Positions 21,306 to 29,530 of a stretch of 64,000 nucleotides of DNA are shown here, piece after piece. The stretch is from Paraburkholderia phenazinium (GTDB lineage: Bacteria; Pseudomonadota; Gammaproteobacteria; Burkholderiales; Burkholderiaceae). Position numbers and translations under genes: made by a program. The stretch is from positions 2,170,001 to 2,234,000 of the forward strand of contig NZ_FSRM01000001.1 in NCBI RefSeq assembly GCF_900141745.1, written 5' to 3'. A model generated the notes under the pieces. The model was not told the DNA's origin and did not search any database. It worked only from the letters and a program-made list of their open reading frames with translations. How positions within the stretch are numbered: position 1 is the first letter of the stretch; each line of letters starts with the position of its first letter.

Positions 21306-23471
21306 ATGCCTGCTGCTTTCGCTTCGACTTCTCAGGGTTCCCCAACGTCCCCGGCATCCGCTGCATCCCCGGTTTCCGTTCACTGGCCTCAGTCTCCCGA
21401 TCCTTTCCTGTCGCTCGAATCGCTCGACGATACTGCCGTGCTGGCCTGGGTCGAGCAGCAGAATGCCCGCACGCGTGCCGCATGGTGCAGCAGCGCGCGC
21501 TTCGAGACCCTCAGACAGCAACTGGCCGAGGCTTATTTGCCGCGCGAGCGGCCGGTGATCCCGGATCGCTGGCAAGACTGGGCCTACGACCTCTGGCAGG
21601 ACGAACACAACCCCAAGGGCATCTGGCGGCGCACCTCATGGGCGAACTGGCGGGCGGGTACGCCGGCGTGGCAAAACCTGCTCGATTTCGATGCACTTGG
21701 GGCGGCCGAAGGCACGCCGTGGGTGTGCGTCGAACTGGACATTCTCTATCCCGATGGTGACCGTGCGCTCGTGACGCTGTCGCCGGGCGGTTCGGACGCC
21801 GTGGTGGTGCGGGAATTCGATATCGACGCGCAGCGTTTTCTGAGCGATGGCTTTGTCGTTGCCAAGGCCGGCAAGCACACGGTTTCGTGGATCGACCGCG
21901 ACCACGTGTACCTGCGCTGGGACAAAGGCGGCAAGTCGTTGACGCGCTCGGGCTATCCGCGCGAAGTGCGGCGCTGGTCGCGCGGCACTTCGCTCGCCAA
22001 GGCACCGGTGGTGTTTCGCGGCGAGTTCGACGACATCAGTGTCGACGCGGACTACGATCCGATCGATCGGCGGCATACGGCGTCCCGCAGCGTCGACTTT
22101 TTCGATTCCGAAACCTTCTACCTCGATGCCGCCGGCGCGTGGCAGCGCTACGACGTCCCCACGCATGTGGGCGTGGGCGCGTGGGAAGGCTGGTTGCTGT
22201 TCGAGCCGCGCCTCGACTGGTCCCTGGAGGACGCACACTATCCGGGCGGCGCGCTGCTGGCGATTCGCGAGCGCGAATTTCTGGCGGGCGAACGTCGCTT
22301 CGTGCCGCTCTTTACGCCGAACACACAGACCTCGGCGTGCGACTGGACTCACACGCGACATCATCTGATCGTCTCGTATCTGGATGACGTGCAGAGCAAG
22401 ACAGTTCTCTGGCAACCGCAGCAGAGCGAGGACGGTGCATGGGAGTGGCACTCGCGCGCGTTTCCGGCGCGCGCGAGCTCGCAGGTGGACGTGTCGCCCA
22501 TCGAACCGACGCTCAATGACGAGGTGTATGTCGATGTCGACGATTACCTGCTGCCGTCCGAATACTGGCTTGCCGATCTGGCGCGCGACGATCTCGCCGA
22601 ATGGGAATTGCTCGACCGGTGGCCGACCCAGTTCGACGCGACGCCTTATACGGTCAAGCGAGGCCACGCGCAATCCGCCGACGGCACACGTGTGCCGTAC
22701 ACGGTGATCGGTCCGCGCGCGCTGCTCGAAACGGCATCGCATGCGGGCGGCTCAGCACAGGCTCGTCCGTGTCTGTTGACTGGCTACGGAGGCTTCGCCA
22801 TTCCGCTCACGCCGAGCTATCTGACCGGACCTGGGATTGGCTGGCTCGCACAGGGCGGCGTGTTTGTAGTCGCACATATTCGCGGCGGTGGCGAGTTCGG
22901 CACCGAATGGCATCGCGCGGCACAAGCGGAAAACCGGCAGCGCTCCTTCGACGATTTCATCGCGGTTGGCGAGGCGCTCATCGCCGATGGCGTGACCACG
23001 GCCGCGCAACTGGGCATCAGGGGCGGCAGCAACGGCGGCTTGCTGGTGGCGGCGTGCATGGTGCAGCGCCCCGATCTTTTCGGTGCGGTGGTGTGCGAAG
23101 TGCCGCTGCTCGATATGAGCCGCTATCACCTGCTGCATGCTGGCGCATCATGGATCGACGAGTATGGCGATCCCGACGAGCCGGACGAGGCCCGCGTGCT
23201 CGCAGCCTACTCGCCGTATCACCACGTGAGCGCCGGGGTGCAGTATCCGCCGGTGCTGTTCACGACCTCGACGAGCGACGATCGGGTCCATCCGGGACAC
23301 GCGCGCAAGATGGTGGCACGCATGCAGGCGCTGGGGGCAGAGCGCGTGTGGTATCGGGAGGATACGGACGGCGGGCATGGCGGCGGCTCGGATGAACTGG
23401 AGCAGGCCGTCCACGATGCGATGGAGTATGACTTCCTGTGGACCTGTCTGGGCGGCACAGAGGCCGCCTAG
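21306..23471 (+). CDS. Prolyl oligopeptidase family serine peptidase (S9A)
   Basis: A 721-residue protein from the ATG at 21306; an in-frame extension to 21228 is not family-like. The N-terminal ~430 residues form the beta-propeller gate (DRWQDWAYDLWQDEHNPKG, GGSDAVVVREFD). The C-terminal alpha/beta-hydrolase domain carries catalytic Ser575 in GIRGGSNGGL, Asp658/Asp659 in TSDDRVHPGH and His691 in DGGHGGG. No signal peptide is visible. The family cleaves short proline-containing peptides in the cytoplasm. The gene is convergent with exonuclease III, with the stops only 2 bp apart and no obvious terminator between them. Confidence 0.9.
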   Translation: MPAAFASTSQGSPTSPASAASPVSVHWPQSPDPFLSLESLDDTAVLAWVEQQNARTRAAWCSSARFETLRQQLAEAYLPRERPVIPDRWQDWAYDLWQDEHNPKGIWRRTSWANWRAGTPAWQNLLDFDALGAAEGTPWVCVELDILYPDGDRALVTLSPGGSDAVVVREFDIDAQRFLSDGFVVAKAGKHTVSWIDRDHVYLRWDKGGKSLTRSGYPREVRRWSRGTSLAKAPVVFRGEFDDISVDADYDPIDRRHTASRSVDFFDSETFYLDAAGAWQRYDVPTHVGVGAWEGWLLFEPRLDWSLEDAHYPGGALLAIREREFLAGERRFVPLFTPNTQTSACDWTHTRHHLIVSYLDDVQSKTVLWQPQQSEDGAWEWHSRAFPARASSQVDVSPIEPTLNDEVYVDVDDYLLPSEYWLADLARDDLAEWELLDRWPTQFDATPYTVKRGHAQSADGTRVPYTVIGPRALLETASHAGGSAQARPCLLTGYGGFAIPLTPSYLTGPGIGWLAQGGVFVVAHIRGGGEFGTEWHRAAQAENRQRSFDDFIAVGEALIADGVTTAAQLGIRGGSNGGLLVAACMVQRPDLFGAVVCEVPLLDMSRYHLLHAGASWIDEYGDPDEPDEARVLAAYSPYHHVSAGVQYPPVLFTTSTSDDRVHPGHARKMVARMQALGAERVWYREDTDGGHGGGSDELEQAVHDAMEYDFLWTCLGGTEAA

Positions 23472-23473
23472 AC

Positions 23474-24250
23474 TCAGTTAATCTGCGCAACCACGGGTGC
23501 GTGGTCCGACGGTTGTTCCCACTTGCGCGGTACCTTGTCGATATCGCAGGACGTGCAGACTTCAGCAAGCGGCTGTGACAGCAGGATGTGATCGATGCGC
23601 AGCCCCGCATTGCGGCGAAACGCCATCATGCGGTAGTCCCACCACGAGAAGATTTTCTCCGGATGATCGAACTGGCGGAACGCATCGACGAGTCCCAGTC
23701 CGATCAGGCGCACGAATTCGGCGCGCTCTTCCGGCGAGACGAGGTTCTGTCCTTCCCAGGCCTTCGGGTCGTGGACGTCGCGATCTTCCGGGGCGATGTT
23801 GTAGTCGCCGAGCAGCGCGAGCTTCGGATGCTGCGCGAGTTCGCCAATGAGCCAGTCGTGCAGCGCCGCGAGCCAGCCCAGCTTGTAGGCGAACTTCTCG
23901 CTGCCCGGCGCCTGCCCGTTCGGGAAGTAGGCGGAGATGATCCGCACGCCTTCGATCGTCGCGGTGATCACGCGTTGCTGCGGGTCCTCATGGCCCGGGA
24001 TATTGCGCACGATCGTGCTTTCATCGACGTTCAAACCGTCGCGCACGAGGATGCCCACGCCGTTATAAGTCTTCTGGCCGGCGAACCAGCTTCGGTAGCC
24101 TTTTGCCTCGAATTCGGCGCGCGGGAACTTGTCGTCGGTCAGCTTGAGTTCCTGCAGACAGAGCACGTCGACCTGACTCGTTTCGAGCCAGTCCATCACG
24201 TGCTGCTGGCGGACTTTCAGTGAATTGACGTTCCAGGTGGCGATTTTCAT
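23474..24250 (-). CDS. xth: Exodeoxyribonuclease III
   Basis: A 258-residue exonuclease III / AP endonuclease. The start at 24250 (MKIATWNVNSLK) is the family start; the upstream 90-residue extension is unlike any family member. Catalytic landmarks are Asn7 in WNVNS, Glu34 in CLQELKLTDD, GDYNIAPED, and SDHAPVVAQI at the end. It repairs abasic sites and 3'-blocked ends in base-excision repair. No strong ribosome site is visible before the ATG. Confidence 0.94.
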   Translation of the reverse strand: MKIATWNVNSLKVRQQHVMDWLETSQVDVLCLQELKLTDDKFPRAEFEAKGYRSWFAGQKTYNGVGILVRDGLNVDESTIVRNIPGHEDPQQRVITATIEGVRIISAYFPNGQAPGSEKFAYKLGWLAALHDWLIGELAQHPKLALLGDYNIAPEDRDVHDPKAWEGQNLVSPEERAEFVRLIGLGLVDAFRQFDHPEKIFSWWDYRMMAFRRNAGLRIDHILLSQPLAEVCTSCDIDKVPRKWEQPSDHAPVVAQIN

Positions 24251-24642
24251 TGGCGATGTCGATGCTCGAAAGAGGAGTGGGGCGGCAACTGGGGCCATTT
24301 CGGTACTGTTGACCGAGATGATAACCGTCTCATTCGCAATCGGAAAATCCCAGTCGCAGCGTTGAGTCAGCCTCTTCGCTGATACTGTCGTTATCCTAAT
24401 CAATTGATCGAAACGGAACGTGGGACGTTCTCTTCCGCCGGGCATTTTTTCCGGCCCGCCGGAACCGCGTCGCCGTTGCAGTTTCACAACATCGATCTGC
24501 CACGCTTGACGAGGCCGCAACCCTCGCCAGGACTGGGGTTCGCGCCTGTCGCCAAACCCTCAGACCAGACACCCGATTGCGCCCAGCGATGACCTGGGTA
24601 GGATGCATCAAGCGCAGCAATCTTCGCGCGACGTGTGTTTGT
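24251..24642. other. Gene-free region with structured segment, candidate plus-strand small RNA
   Basis: No convincing protein-coding gene lies here. On the plus strand several hairpins can form: GAACGT/ACGTTC (about 24415-24429), then a nested structure at 24515-24548 where AGGC-N3-AACCC pairs with GGGTT-N3-GCCT, then CCCAG/CTGGG near 24581-24598. A strong plus-strand terminator follows at 24643, although the flanking genes both run on the minus strand. Together these suggest an independent small RNA of ~150-250 nt. I could not match it to 6S, tmRNA or a riboswitch class. Confidence 0.4.
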
Positions 24643-24670
24643 GCCGCGACCTGGTCGCGGCTTTTTTTTT
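24643..24670 (+). terminator. Orphan rho-independent terminator
   Basis: GCCGCGACC/GGTCGCGGC forms a near-perfect stem around 24642-24661, followed by nine T residues. It is oriented on the plus strand, where no protein gene lies upstream for more than a kilobase. It overlaps the end of the minus-strand gene that follows. Confidence 0.85.
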
Positions 24671-24902
24671 AGCTGTCCGGCGGCTCTTCGCAGTGTTCGT
24701 CCACCCACGCCTTAGCGCACGCGCTGGCGAATTCGATGGCCTCGTGCTCGTCGACGAAACCCTGGGCGAAGATCATGTCATGTGTTTCGGGGACGCCGGC
24801 TTCGAGCCCGGGCGGTAACTCGATGCGCGCGTTGCCGACAATCTCGCCGTTTTCAATGCCGGCTGAGACGTGGATCGTGCATGACTTGTACGCGCATTCC
24901 AT
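24669..24902 (-). CDS. Small conserved-type hypothetical protein
   Basis: A 77-residue acidic protein starting MECAYKSC, with GGAG 8 bp before ATG. It has two cysteines near the start, one in the middle and one near the end (KAWVDEHCEEP), plus several His and Glu residues. No domain is recognised and no membrane segment or signal peptide is visible. The ribosome site and normal codon use argue that it is real. Its 3' end abuts the orphan terminator on the other strand. Confidence 0.6.
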   Translation of the reverse strand: MECAYKSCTIHVSAGIENGEIVGNARIELPPGLEAGVPETHDMIFAQGFVDEHEAIEFASACAKAWVDEHCEEPPDS

Positions 24903-25072
24903 AGGTGTTGCTCCACAGCGAAAGTTGATCGGATCGTCGCCATCTTTTGTCCGACGTGACGAGCAAGCGTCGAGCCTGACCCCGTGAATTTTTCGTGGCG
25001 CCTGCCAACGAACGTGCGATTGAAAACCTTACGCTACCGCCGCGCACGAAGCGCTACATCAGGCGTTGCCGT

Positions 25073-25519
25073 TCAATCTGAATTGGCGCGCGGGCACGAG
25101 CCGAGGAACTCCCTGATTAACCCGATCAGCCGATCGTGGTCGCAAGGTTTCACGAAGTACGCATCGAAGCCGCAGCTTTCGGCCCGCTGCCATTCGGAAT
25201 GGGTCGAGAATCCGGTATGGGCGATCAGCAACATCTCCTGTGCCTCGTCGCGCAACGTGGTGGCGGTGTCCCAGCCATTGCCGATACGCATCGACAGGTC
25301 GAGGATCGCCACCGCCGGCTGGGCCGCCCGCGCCAGGCGCAGCGCTTCCTGTCCGCTATAGGCCGTCAATACCTCGAAACCGGCAAGCCGGAGAACCTGC
25401 GCCGCGGACTGGCACGCGAGCTGGTCGTCGTCGGCGATCATCAATAGATGGTTCTGCAAAGACGCGGGGCGCGGCATACGCCACACCGTGACTTTCGGCG
25501 CCGGTGCAAATGGGTCCAT
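25073..25519 (-). CDS. Single-domain response regulator (receiver only)
   Basis: A 148-residue protein with a very strong ribosome site, GGAGGAGG, before ATG. After a ~23-residue lead comes one complete receiver domain with acidic Asp30-32, phospho-acceptor Asp74 (AILDLSM), Thr102 (AHTG) and Lys124 (VKP). There is no output domain, so it may act like CheY/SpoOF by protein contact or as a phosphate sink. No kinase gene is adjacent, so the partner is unknown. Confidence 0.85.
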   Translation of the reverse strand: MDPFAPAPKVTVWRMPRPASLQNHLLMIADDDQLACQSAAQVLRLAGFEVLTAYSGQEALRLARAAQPAVAILDLSMRIGNGWDTATTLRDEAQEMLLIAHTGFSTHSEWQRAESCGFDAYFVKPCDHDRLIGLIREFLGSCPRANSD

Positions 25520-25759
25520 GTGTCCTCCTCCAGATCAATTCGGCAGAGCAACGCGCGTTCCTCGCTGTTGCGTGCCGGTTGTATGCGTTGTTGCGTGGCC
25601 GGTCGCGCGCGCCGTGAGTGGATTGTGCCGCAAGAGCATGGCAGCCCGCTGACGCGCTGCCAGCGTCAAGCCGCCGCGGGGTCGGACAGGAAAATAAATA
25701 CCGGGGCGCTCCCTGGCGGGGCGTATAGTGAGACGATATTCATGAACCGGGGAATTGCC

Positions 25760-26047
25760 ATGGCTGAACTGTACCCAGCGCTCTATAAGGACTTCGAAGT
25801 GCACCCGCTGGTTTTCTCGCGGGAGTTCGACAAGTTCGACGGCCACAAGCGGCACGCCGAGGGCTACGACGTTGCGGTGCGCGTGTGTCGGCCAGGGGCA
25901 ATCAGCGGTTCGAAGGCGAGCCGCGTGTTTCGTCTCGTGCGGCCTGCCACGTTCTCCGATTTCGGCATCGCCAAGCGCAGCGCGAGCCAGTACGGCGCAG
26001 ACATCATTGACGGCAAAGTGGAAGGGGCGTCAGTCGCCGATCTTTGA
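25760..26047 (+). CDS. Hypothetical protein
   Basis: A 95-residue protein. I chose ATG 25760 (MAELYPALYKDF) because GGGGA sits 6 bp upstream; an in-frame ATG at 25742 has no such site. It is rich in aromatic and basic residues (HPLVFSREFDKFDGHKRHAEGY), with no signal peptide or membrane helix. No family is recognised. It lies just upstream of the initiator tRNA promoter. Confidence 0.6.
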   Translation: MAELYPALYKDFEVHPLVFSREFDKFDGHKRHAEGYDVAVRVCRPGAISGSKASRVFRLVRPATFSDFGIAKRSASQYGADIIDGKVEGASVADL

Positions 26048-26074
26048 CGTCAAGAAAATAATCCACCCGATTGT

Positions 26075-26103
26075 TTGACGATATGCCGACATCTCTATAC
26101 AAT
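26075..26103 (+). promoter_or_regulatory. Sigma-70 promoter of the initiator tRNA gene
   Basis: TTGACG (26075-26080), a 17-bp spacer and TACAAT (26098-26103) give a near-consensus promoter ending 13 bp before the mature 5' end of the tRNA. Confidence 0.85.
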
Positions 26104-26116
26104 CCGTTTCCTCTGA

Positions 26117-26193
<77 letters not shown>

Positions 26194-26204
26194 AGCATCA
26201 TGGA

Positions 26205-26236
26205 AAGCCCGCTGGCGTAAGCCACGCGGGCTTTTT
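26205..26236 (+). terminator. Terminator after the initiator tRNA
   Basis: AAAGCCCGC-TGGC pairs with GCCA-CGCGGGCTTT across a GTAA loop, with one unpaired base, and a T-tract follows. It ends the tRNA transcript 12 bp after CCA. Confidence 0.9.
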
Positions 26237-26489
26237 TCATTGGATGGCGGCGGTAGCTGCTGGATGTTATGTTCGATCAGCGATTGAGACCATTACGGAA
26301 TCCTTAGGACTTTTTATTTGCTCGGCGCGCGGGTTCACAACGGACAAGGGGCTGCCCGCATGCCCAACTGACCGGGGCGAATCCGTCATGGGTTCTGAAA
26401 GGAACCAAAGGTACTATTCGCCGCTTGCGGGTTGTGCGTCCGGCCAGGGTGTACGGTCCCGAGGCAACCCTGGTTTCGAGGAAGTTGAA

Positions 26490-26570
26490 ATGGCGACATA
26501 TATCCTGTTGGGCGGTGGTTTCGGGCTGGCTCTTGCAATTGCCATATGGGGCATCTGGAAGCTCCGGTAG
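26490..26570 (+). CDS. Candidate 26-residue membrane peptide
   Basis: A short ORF encodes MATYILLGGGFGLALAIAIW and ends GIWKLR: one hydrophobic helix of ~20 residues with a basic C-terminus, the layout of known bacterial mini-membrane proteins. GAGGAAG lies about 6-11 bp before ATG. It sits alone between the tRNA terminator and kup. The in-frame upstream extension to 26244 is not protein-like. Support is composition and ribosome site only. Confidence 0.45.
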   Translation: MATYILLGGGFGLALAIAIWGIWKLR

Positions 26571-26743
26571 GGCGGTTTTCGAACCCGTTTCCCCACAATC
26601 CCATCATCGCCGCATAATATTTTCATCGCGTTGTATCAAGAACCTGCTAGAAGCTAGATATTCCGCTGGTGCGAGGGCCGTATTTGCGTCAGTCGCCAAT
26701 ATGGTCAGGCATGCCGTTAATTTCAATTAACTTACGACACCCT

Positions 26744-28642
26744 ATGTCCTCATCTGTCACCAGTCCCTCGTCCCATACAGCCGCCGCCGCGCCCAGTCTC
26801 GTGCTTGGCGCCATCGGCGTCGTGTTCGGCGACATCGGCACAAGCCCGCTGTACACATTGCGCGAATGTCTGAAGGCTGCGGGCGGCATCAACCAGACGA
26901 ATGTGTTCGGCATCGTCTCGCTGATTCTCTGGTCGATCATCATGGTGGTCACGCTCAAGTACGTGAGCTTCGTGATGCGCGCCGACAACGACGGCGAAGG
27001 CGGCATTCTCGCCCTGACCGCGTTGGCCTCGCGTGTCGCGCCGGCGCGGCTGTCCCAGGTGCTGCTGACGCTCGGCGTATTCGGTGCCGCGATGTTCTAT
27101 GGCGACTCGATGATCACGCCGGCCATTTCGGTGATCTCGGCGGTGGAAGGCGTCACGCTGGTCGACCCCAAACTGACCGCGTGGATCGTGCCGATCTCAC
27201 TGGTCATCCTGACAGGTCTCTTCAAGCTGCAAAAGCGCGGCACGGGGACGGTCGGCAAGGTGTTCGGCCCAATCATGATCGTCTGGTTTGTCACGCTGGC
27301 CGCGTTGGGGCTGCTGCACATCGTGACCGGCCCGGGCATTATCAAGGCGGTTTCGCCGCTGTACGCCGTGACGTTCGTGACGCGCGCGCCCGGCACGGCA
27401 TTCGTGGTGCTGGGTTCGGTGTTCCTTGCGCTGACGGGGGGCGAGGCGCTCTATGCCGACATGGGGCACTTCGGCAAGAAGCCGATTCGCCTTGCCTGGC
27501 TGTTGCTGGTGCTGCCTAGCCTGATTCTCAACTACTTCGGTCAGGGTGCACTGGTACTGGCGCGGCCCTCGACCATCGAGCAGCCGTTCTTCGAGTCCGC
27601 GCCCGGCTGGGCGCTCGTGCCGCTGGTTGTGCTGGCCACGTTCGCCACCATCATCGCCTCCCAGGCGGTGATTTCCGGCGCGTTCTCGATGACCAAGCAG
27701 GCGGTTCAGCTCGGCTTCCTGCCGCGCATCCCCGTCGTCCATACGTCGACGCACGAAGTCGGGCAGGTCTACGTGCCGTTCATCAACGTGTCGCTGTACG
27801 CCGCGGTGGTGTTCCTCGTGGTGTTCTTCAAATCTTCGGACAACCTGGCTGCGGCGTACGGGATTGCCGTTGCCTCGACCATGCTGCTGACTACGCTGCT
27901 GATGTATTTCATCACCCACTCCCTGTGGAAGTGGAGTCCGCTCGCCACCTTCGTGGTGATCGGACCGCTGGCGCTGGTCGATGCGGTGTTCGTCTCGAGT
28001 AACGTCAGCAAGGTCGCTGAAGGCGGCTGGTTCCCGCTGCTGGCGGGTGGCGTGCTGTTCACGGTGATGACCACCTGGCACCGCGGCCGCGAGCTGGTGG
28101 TCGAGCGCATGAAGACCGACAATATTCCGCTCGCCGGTCTGATCCAGTCGCTGTGCGGCGGCTCGCATCCGCCGCCGCGCGTTGAAGGCACGGCGGTCTT
28201 CCCGGGGGGCGTGGCCGGCATGACACCCTCTGCGTTCATGCACAACCTGAAGCACAACCGCGTCATGCACGGGACCAACATCTTCATGGCCGGCATGACC
28301 GAGAACGTTCCGCACGTGCACGACGAGGAGAAAATCACCGTCGAGAACATGGGTTATGGCTGCTATGCGGTCAACGTGCGCCATGGCTTCATGGAGATCC
28401 CGAACGTGCCGGCGGTTTTGTTGCTGGTCGCCAAGGCGATCCCCGACTGGGAATACGAGCCGGCGGACACCTCGTTCTTCCTTGCCCGCGATACGGTGCT
28501 TGCCACCGGCGAGAGCAAGGAAATGGCGCTGTGGCGCGAGAAGCTGTTTGCGTTCCTCGGCCGCAATGCGGCGCAGGCGGCCGAGTACTACAGCTTGCCG
28601 GCGAACCGTGTGGTCGAACTGGGCGGACAGATCAATCTGTAG
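26744..28642 (+). CDS. kup: Low-affinity potassium uptake protein Kup
   Basis: A 632-residue KUP/HAK/KT transporter. The start at 26744 (MSSSVTSPSS) puts the family motif GDIGTSPLYTL at ~residues 29-39, as in E. coli Kup. About 12 hydrophobic segments occupy residues ~20-460, including GGEALYADMGHFG and NYFGQGAL. The C-terminal ~170 residues form the soluble domain (GTAVFP, HNLKHN). It imports K+ coupled to protons across the inner membrane. The ribosome site is weak, so an ATG at 26711 cannot be fully excluded. Confidence 0.95.
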   Translation: MSSSVTSPSSHTAAAAPSLVLGAIGVVFGDIGTSPLYTLRECLKAAGGINQTNVFGIVSLILWSIIMVVTLKYVSFVMRADNDGEGGILALTALASRVAPARLSQVLLTLGVFGAAMFYGDSMITPAISVISAVEGVTLVDPKLTAWIVPISLVILTGLFKLQKRGTGTVGKVFGPIMIVWFVTLAALGLLHIVTGPGIIKAVSPLYAVTFVTRAPGTAFVVLGSVFLALTGGEALYADMGHFGKKPIRLAWLLLVLPSLILNYFGQGALVLARPSTIEQPFFESAPGWALVPLVVLATFATIIASQAVISGAFSMTKQAVQLGFLPRIPVVHTSTHEVGQVYVPFINVSLYAAVVFLVVFFKSSDNLAAAYGIAVASTMLLTTLLMYFITHSLWKWSPLATFVVIGPLALVDAVFVSSNVSKVAEGGWFPLLAGGVLFTVMTTWHRGRELVVERMKTDNIPLAGLIQSLCGGSHPPPRVEGTAVFPGGVAGMTPSAFMHNLKHNRVMHGTNIFMAGMTENVPHVHDEEKITVENMGYGCYAVNVRHGFMEIPNVPAVLLLVAKAIPDWEYEPADTSFFLARDTVLATGESKEMALWREKLFAFLGRNAAQAAEYYSLPANRVVELGGQINL

Positions 28643-29136
28643 GTTGGGACGAAGGCGGGGCAGGCCGGTTGGTCTTTCGAACCGGCGCCCCTCGCTCTTG
28701 CGGAATCCTTTCTGTTTTTGAGCGCCTGAAAGGCAGACGACGAGCAGTGTTGCGTCTTCTGAAGCCACTGCGCAACACAATCCTGTTGAGTTGGCATTGC
28801 CTGGCGAATCAAGTTGACTTCCAGGTCTCAAAATGTCTAGAATTCGGCCGTTATCACAAATGGGGCAAACGCCTTGGACAGTAGCAGTAGTCGATCTTCG
28901 ATCGGATTTGCCGCCTGATTGGCAGGACGCCCGCGCTGTAATTCTCTAGCCGCCGTCATGCCAGCAGGCAGACGGTGCGCGCCGTAGTAAATCTCTCCGT
29001 GCACCTCAAATAGCGCCGTACGAACGCAGCGTTGTCGCGCGTTTGCATGGCACCGTGTCGCGAGCGCCGCTCGTGGCTGCGTTTGCGCGCGCCTGCTTAT
29101 GGGCTCCCGCTACGCATGTTTTTGAAGGAGCACCCC
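28643..29136. other. Spacer after kup and start of the ABC-transporter leader
   Basis: No gene is visible. A stem around CCGGTT/AACCGG (about 28660-28685) could end kup transcription. The promoter listed at 28814 and the 5' half of the predicted leader RNA occupy the rest. The leader contains several GC-rich inverted repeats, none with a terminal T-tract. Confidence 0.5.
28814..28843 (+). promoter_or_regulatory. Predicted sigma-70 promoter for the ABC-transporter leader
   Basis: TTGACT (28814-28819), an 18-bp spacer and TAGAAT (28838-28843). If used, transcription starts near 28850, leaving a ~680-nt leader before the permease gene. Unproven. Confidence 0.5.
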
Positions 29137-29202
29137 GTGCCAGACCCTGACAGTTGTCCCTTATGCCGCTATGACTTCCCTTTGTCTAAAGGAAGCGAGT
29201 AG
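29137..29202 (+). CDS. Candidate 21-codon leader peptide with CxxC motif
   Basis: GTG start with AAGGAG 6 bp upstream, coding (M)PDPDSCPLCRYDFPLSKGSE and then TAG. It has a CPLC metal- or redox-type motif and three prolines near the start, which could slow ribosomes. The final third of the ORF overlaps a hairpin at 29175-29195, so its translation would melt that structure. It may be a regulatory uORF for the ABC transporter 330 bp downstream. No relative is known to me. Confidence 0.4.
   Translation: MPDPDSCPLCRYDFPLSKGSE
29175..29195 (+). promoter_or_regulatory. Hairpin at the end of the CxxC leader ORF
   Basis: CTTCC (29175-29179) pairs with GGAAG (29191-29195) and TTT with AAA around a GTCT loop, leaving one bulged C. 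It lies inside the last codons of the leader ORF, where ribosome position could decide folding. Confidence 0.4.
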
Positions 29203-29233
29203 AACTTCTGGGCCGCGCCGCTGATGCGCAGGC

Positions 29234-29283
29234 GCTCCGGGTCTGCTGGCTTCCATTGAATGCGTTAAGCCAACGCTCGGAGC
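29234..29283 (+). promoter_or_regulatory. Hairpin occluding the ribosome site of the second leader ORF
   Basis: GCTCCG (29234-29239) pairs with CGGAGC (29278-29283), and TGGCTT pairs internally with AAGCCA. The 3' arm contains GGAG, the ribosome site of the ORF starting at 29290, so the fold would block its initiation. Confidence 0.45.
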
Positions 29284-29289
29284 AATACC

Positions 29290-29430
29290 ATGAATTTCGG
29301 CCTCCTCCTGTCGCAACTCCCGCATGTCCAGGAAGCGCGCGTCCACTACGACGCCATGCTTTCGCTGCAAGCCCGCGGACCGCATAAGTTAGTCGTGCTC
29401 TGGCACAGCCTGAAGTCCCTGTTTTCCTGA
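29290..29430 (+). CDS. Candidate 46-residue small protein in the ABC leader
   Basis: ATG with GGAG 7 bp upstream; 46 codons and TGA. The peptide begins MNFGLLLSQLPHVQEARVHY, is basic and leucine-rich, and ends LWHSLKSLFS. No signal peptide or family is recognised. Its ribosome site lies in the 3' arm of a hairpin, and its stop is followed 20 bp later by a 17-bp stem-loop before the permease gene. It is either a small protein or a regulatory uORF. Confidence 0.4.
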   Translation: MNFGLLLSQLPHVQEARVHYDAMLSLQARGPHKLVVLWHSLKSLFS

Positions 29431-29452
29431 TTCTTTTGCTCCTGCGCCATCT

Positions 29453-29490
29453 GCAGGGGCGTTTCGTCGTTCGCGATGAGACGCCCCTGC
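29453..29490 (+). promoter_or_regulatory. Very stable stem-loop just upstream of the ABC permease
   Basis: GCAGGGGCGTTTCGTCG pairs with CGATGAGACGCCCCTGC along 17 bp (two G-T pairs) around a TTCG tetraloop. No T-tract follows; instead GGAGGG follows at once. It is therefore more likely a translation or RNA-stability element than a terminator. Confidence 0.65.
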
Positions 29491-29530
29491 GGAGGGTGCT
29501 GACGTGTGCTGTCCTTGTTCGAGACGCCAG

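Noticed and set aside
24404..24592. 62-codon plus-strand ORF upstream of the orphan terminator
   Set aside because: No ribosome site, and composition Pro/Arg/Thr-rich; an RNA gene explains the terminator better.
29137..29290. Known yybP-ykoY (Mn) riboswitch or Mg leader in the ABC leader
   Set aside because: The conserved core sequences of those classes could not be found by eye; only generic hairpins are present.
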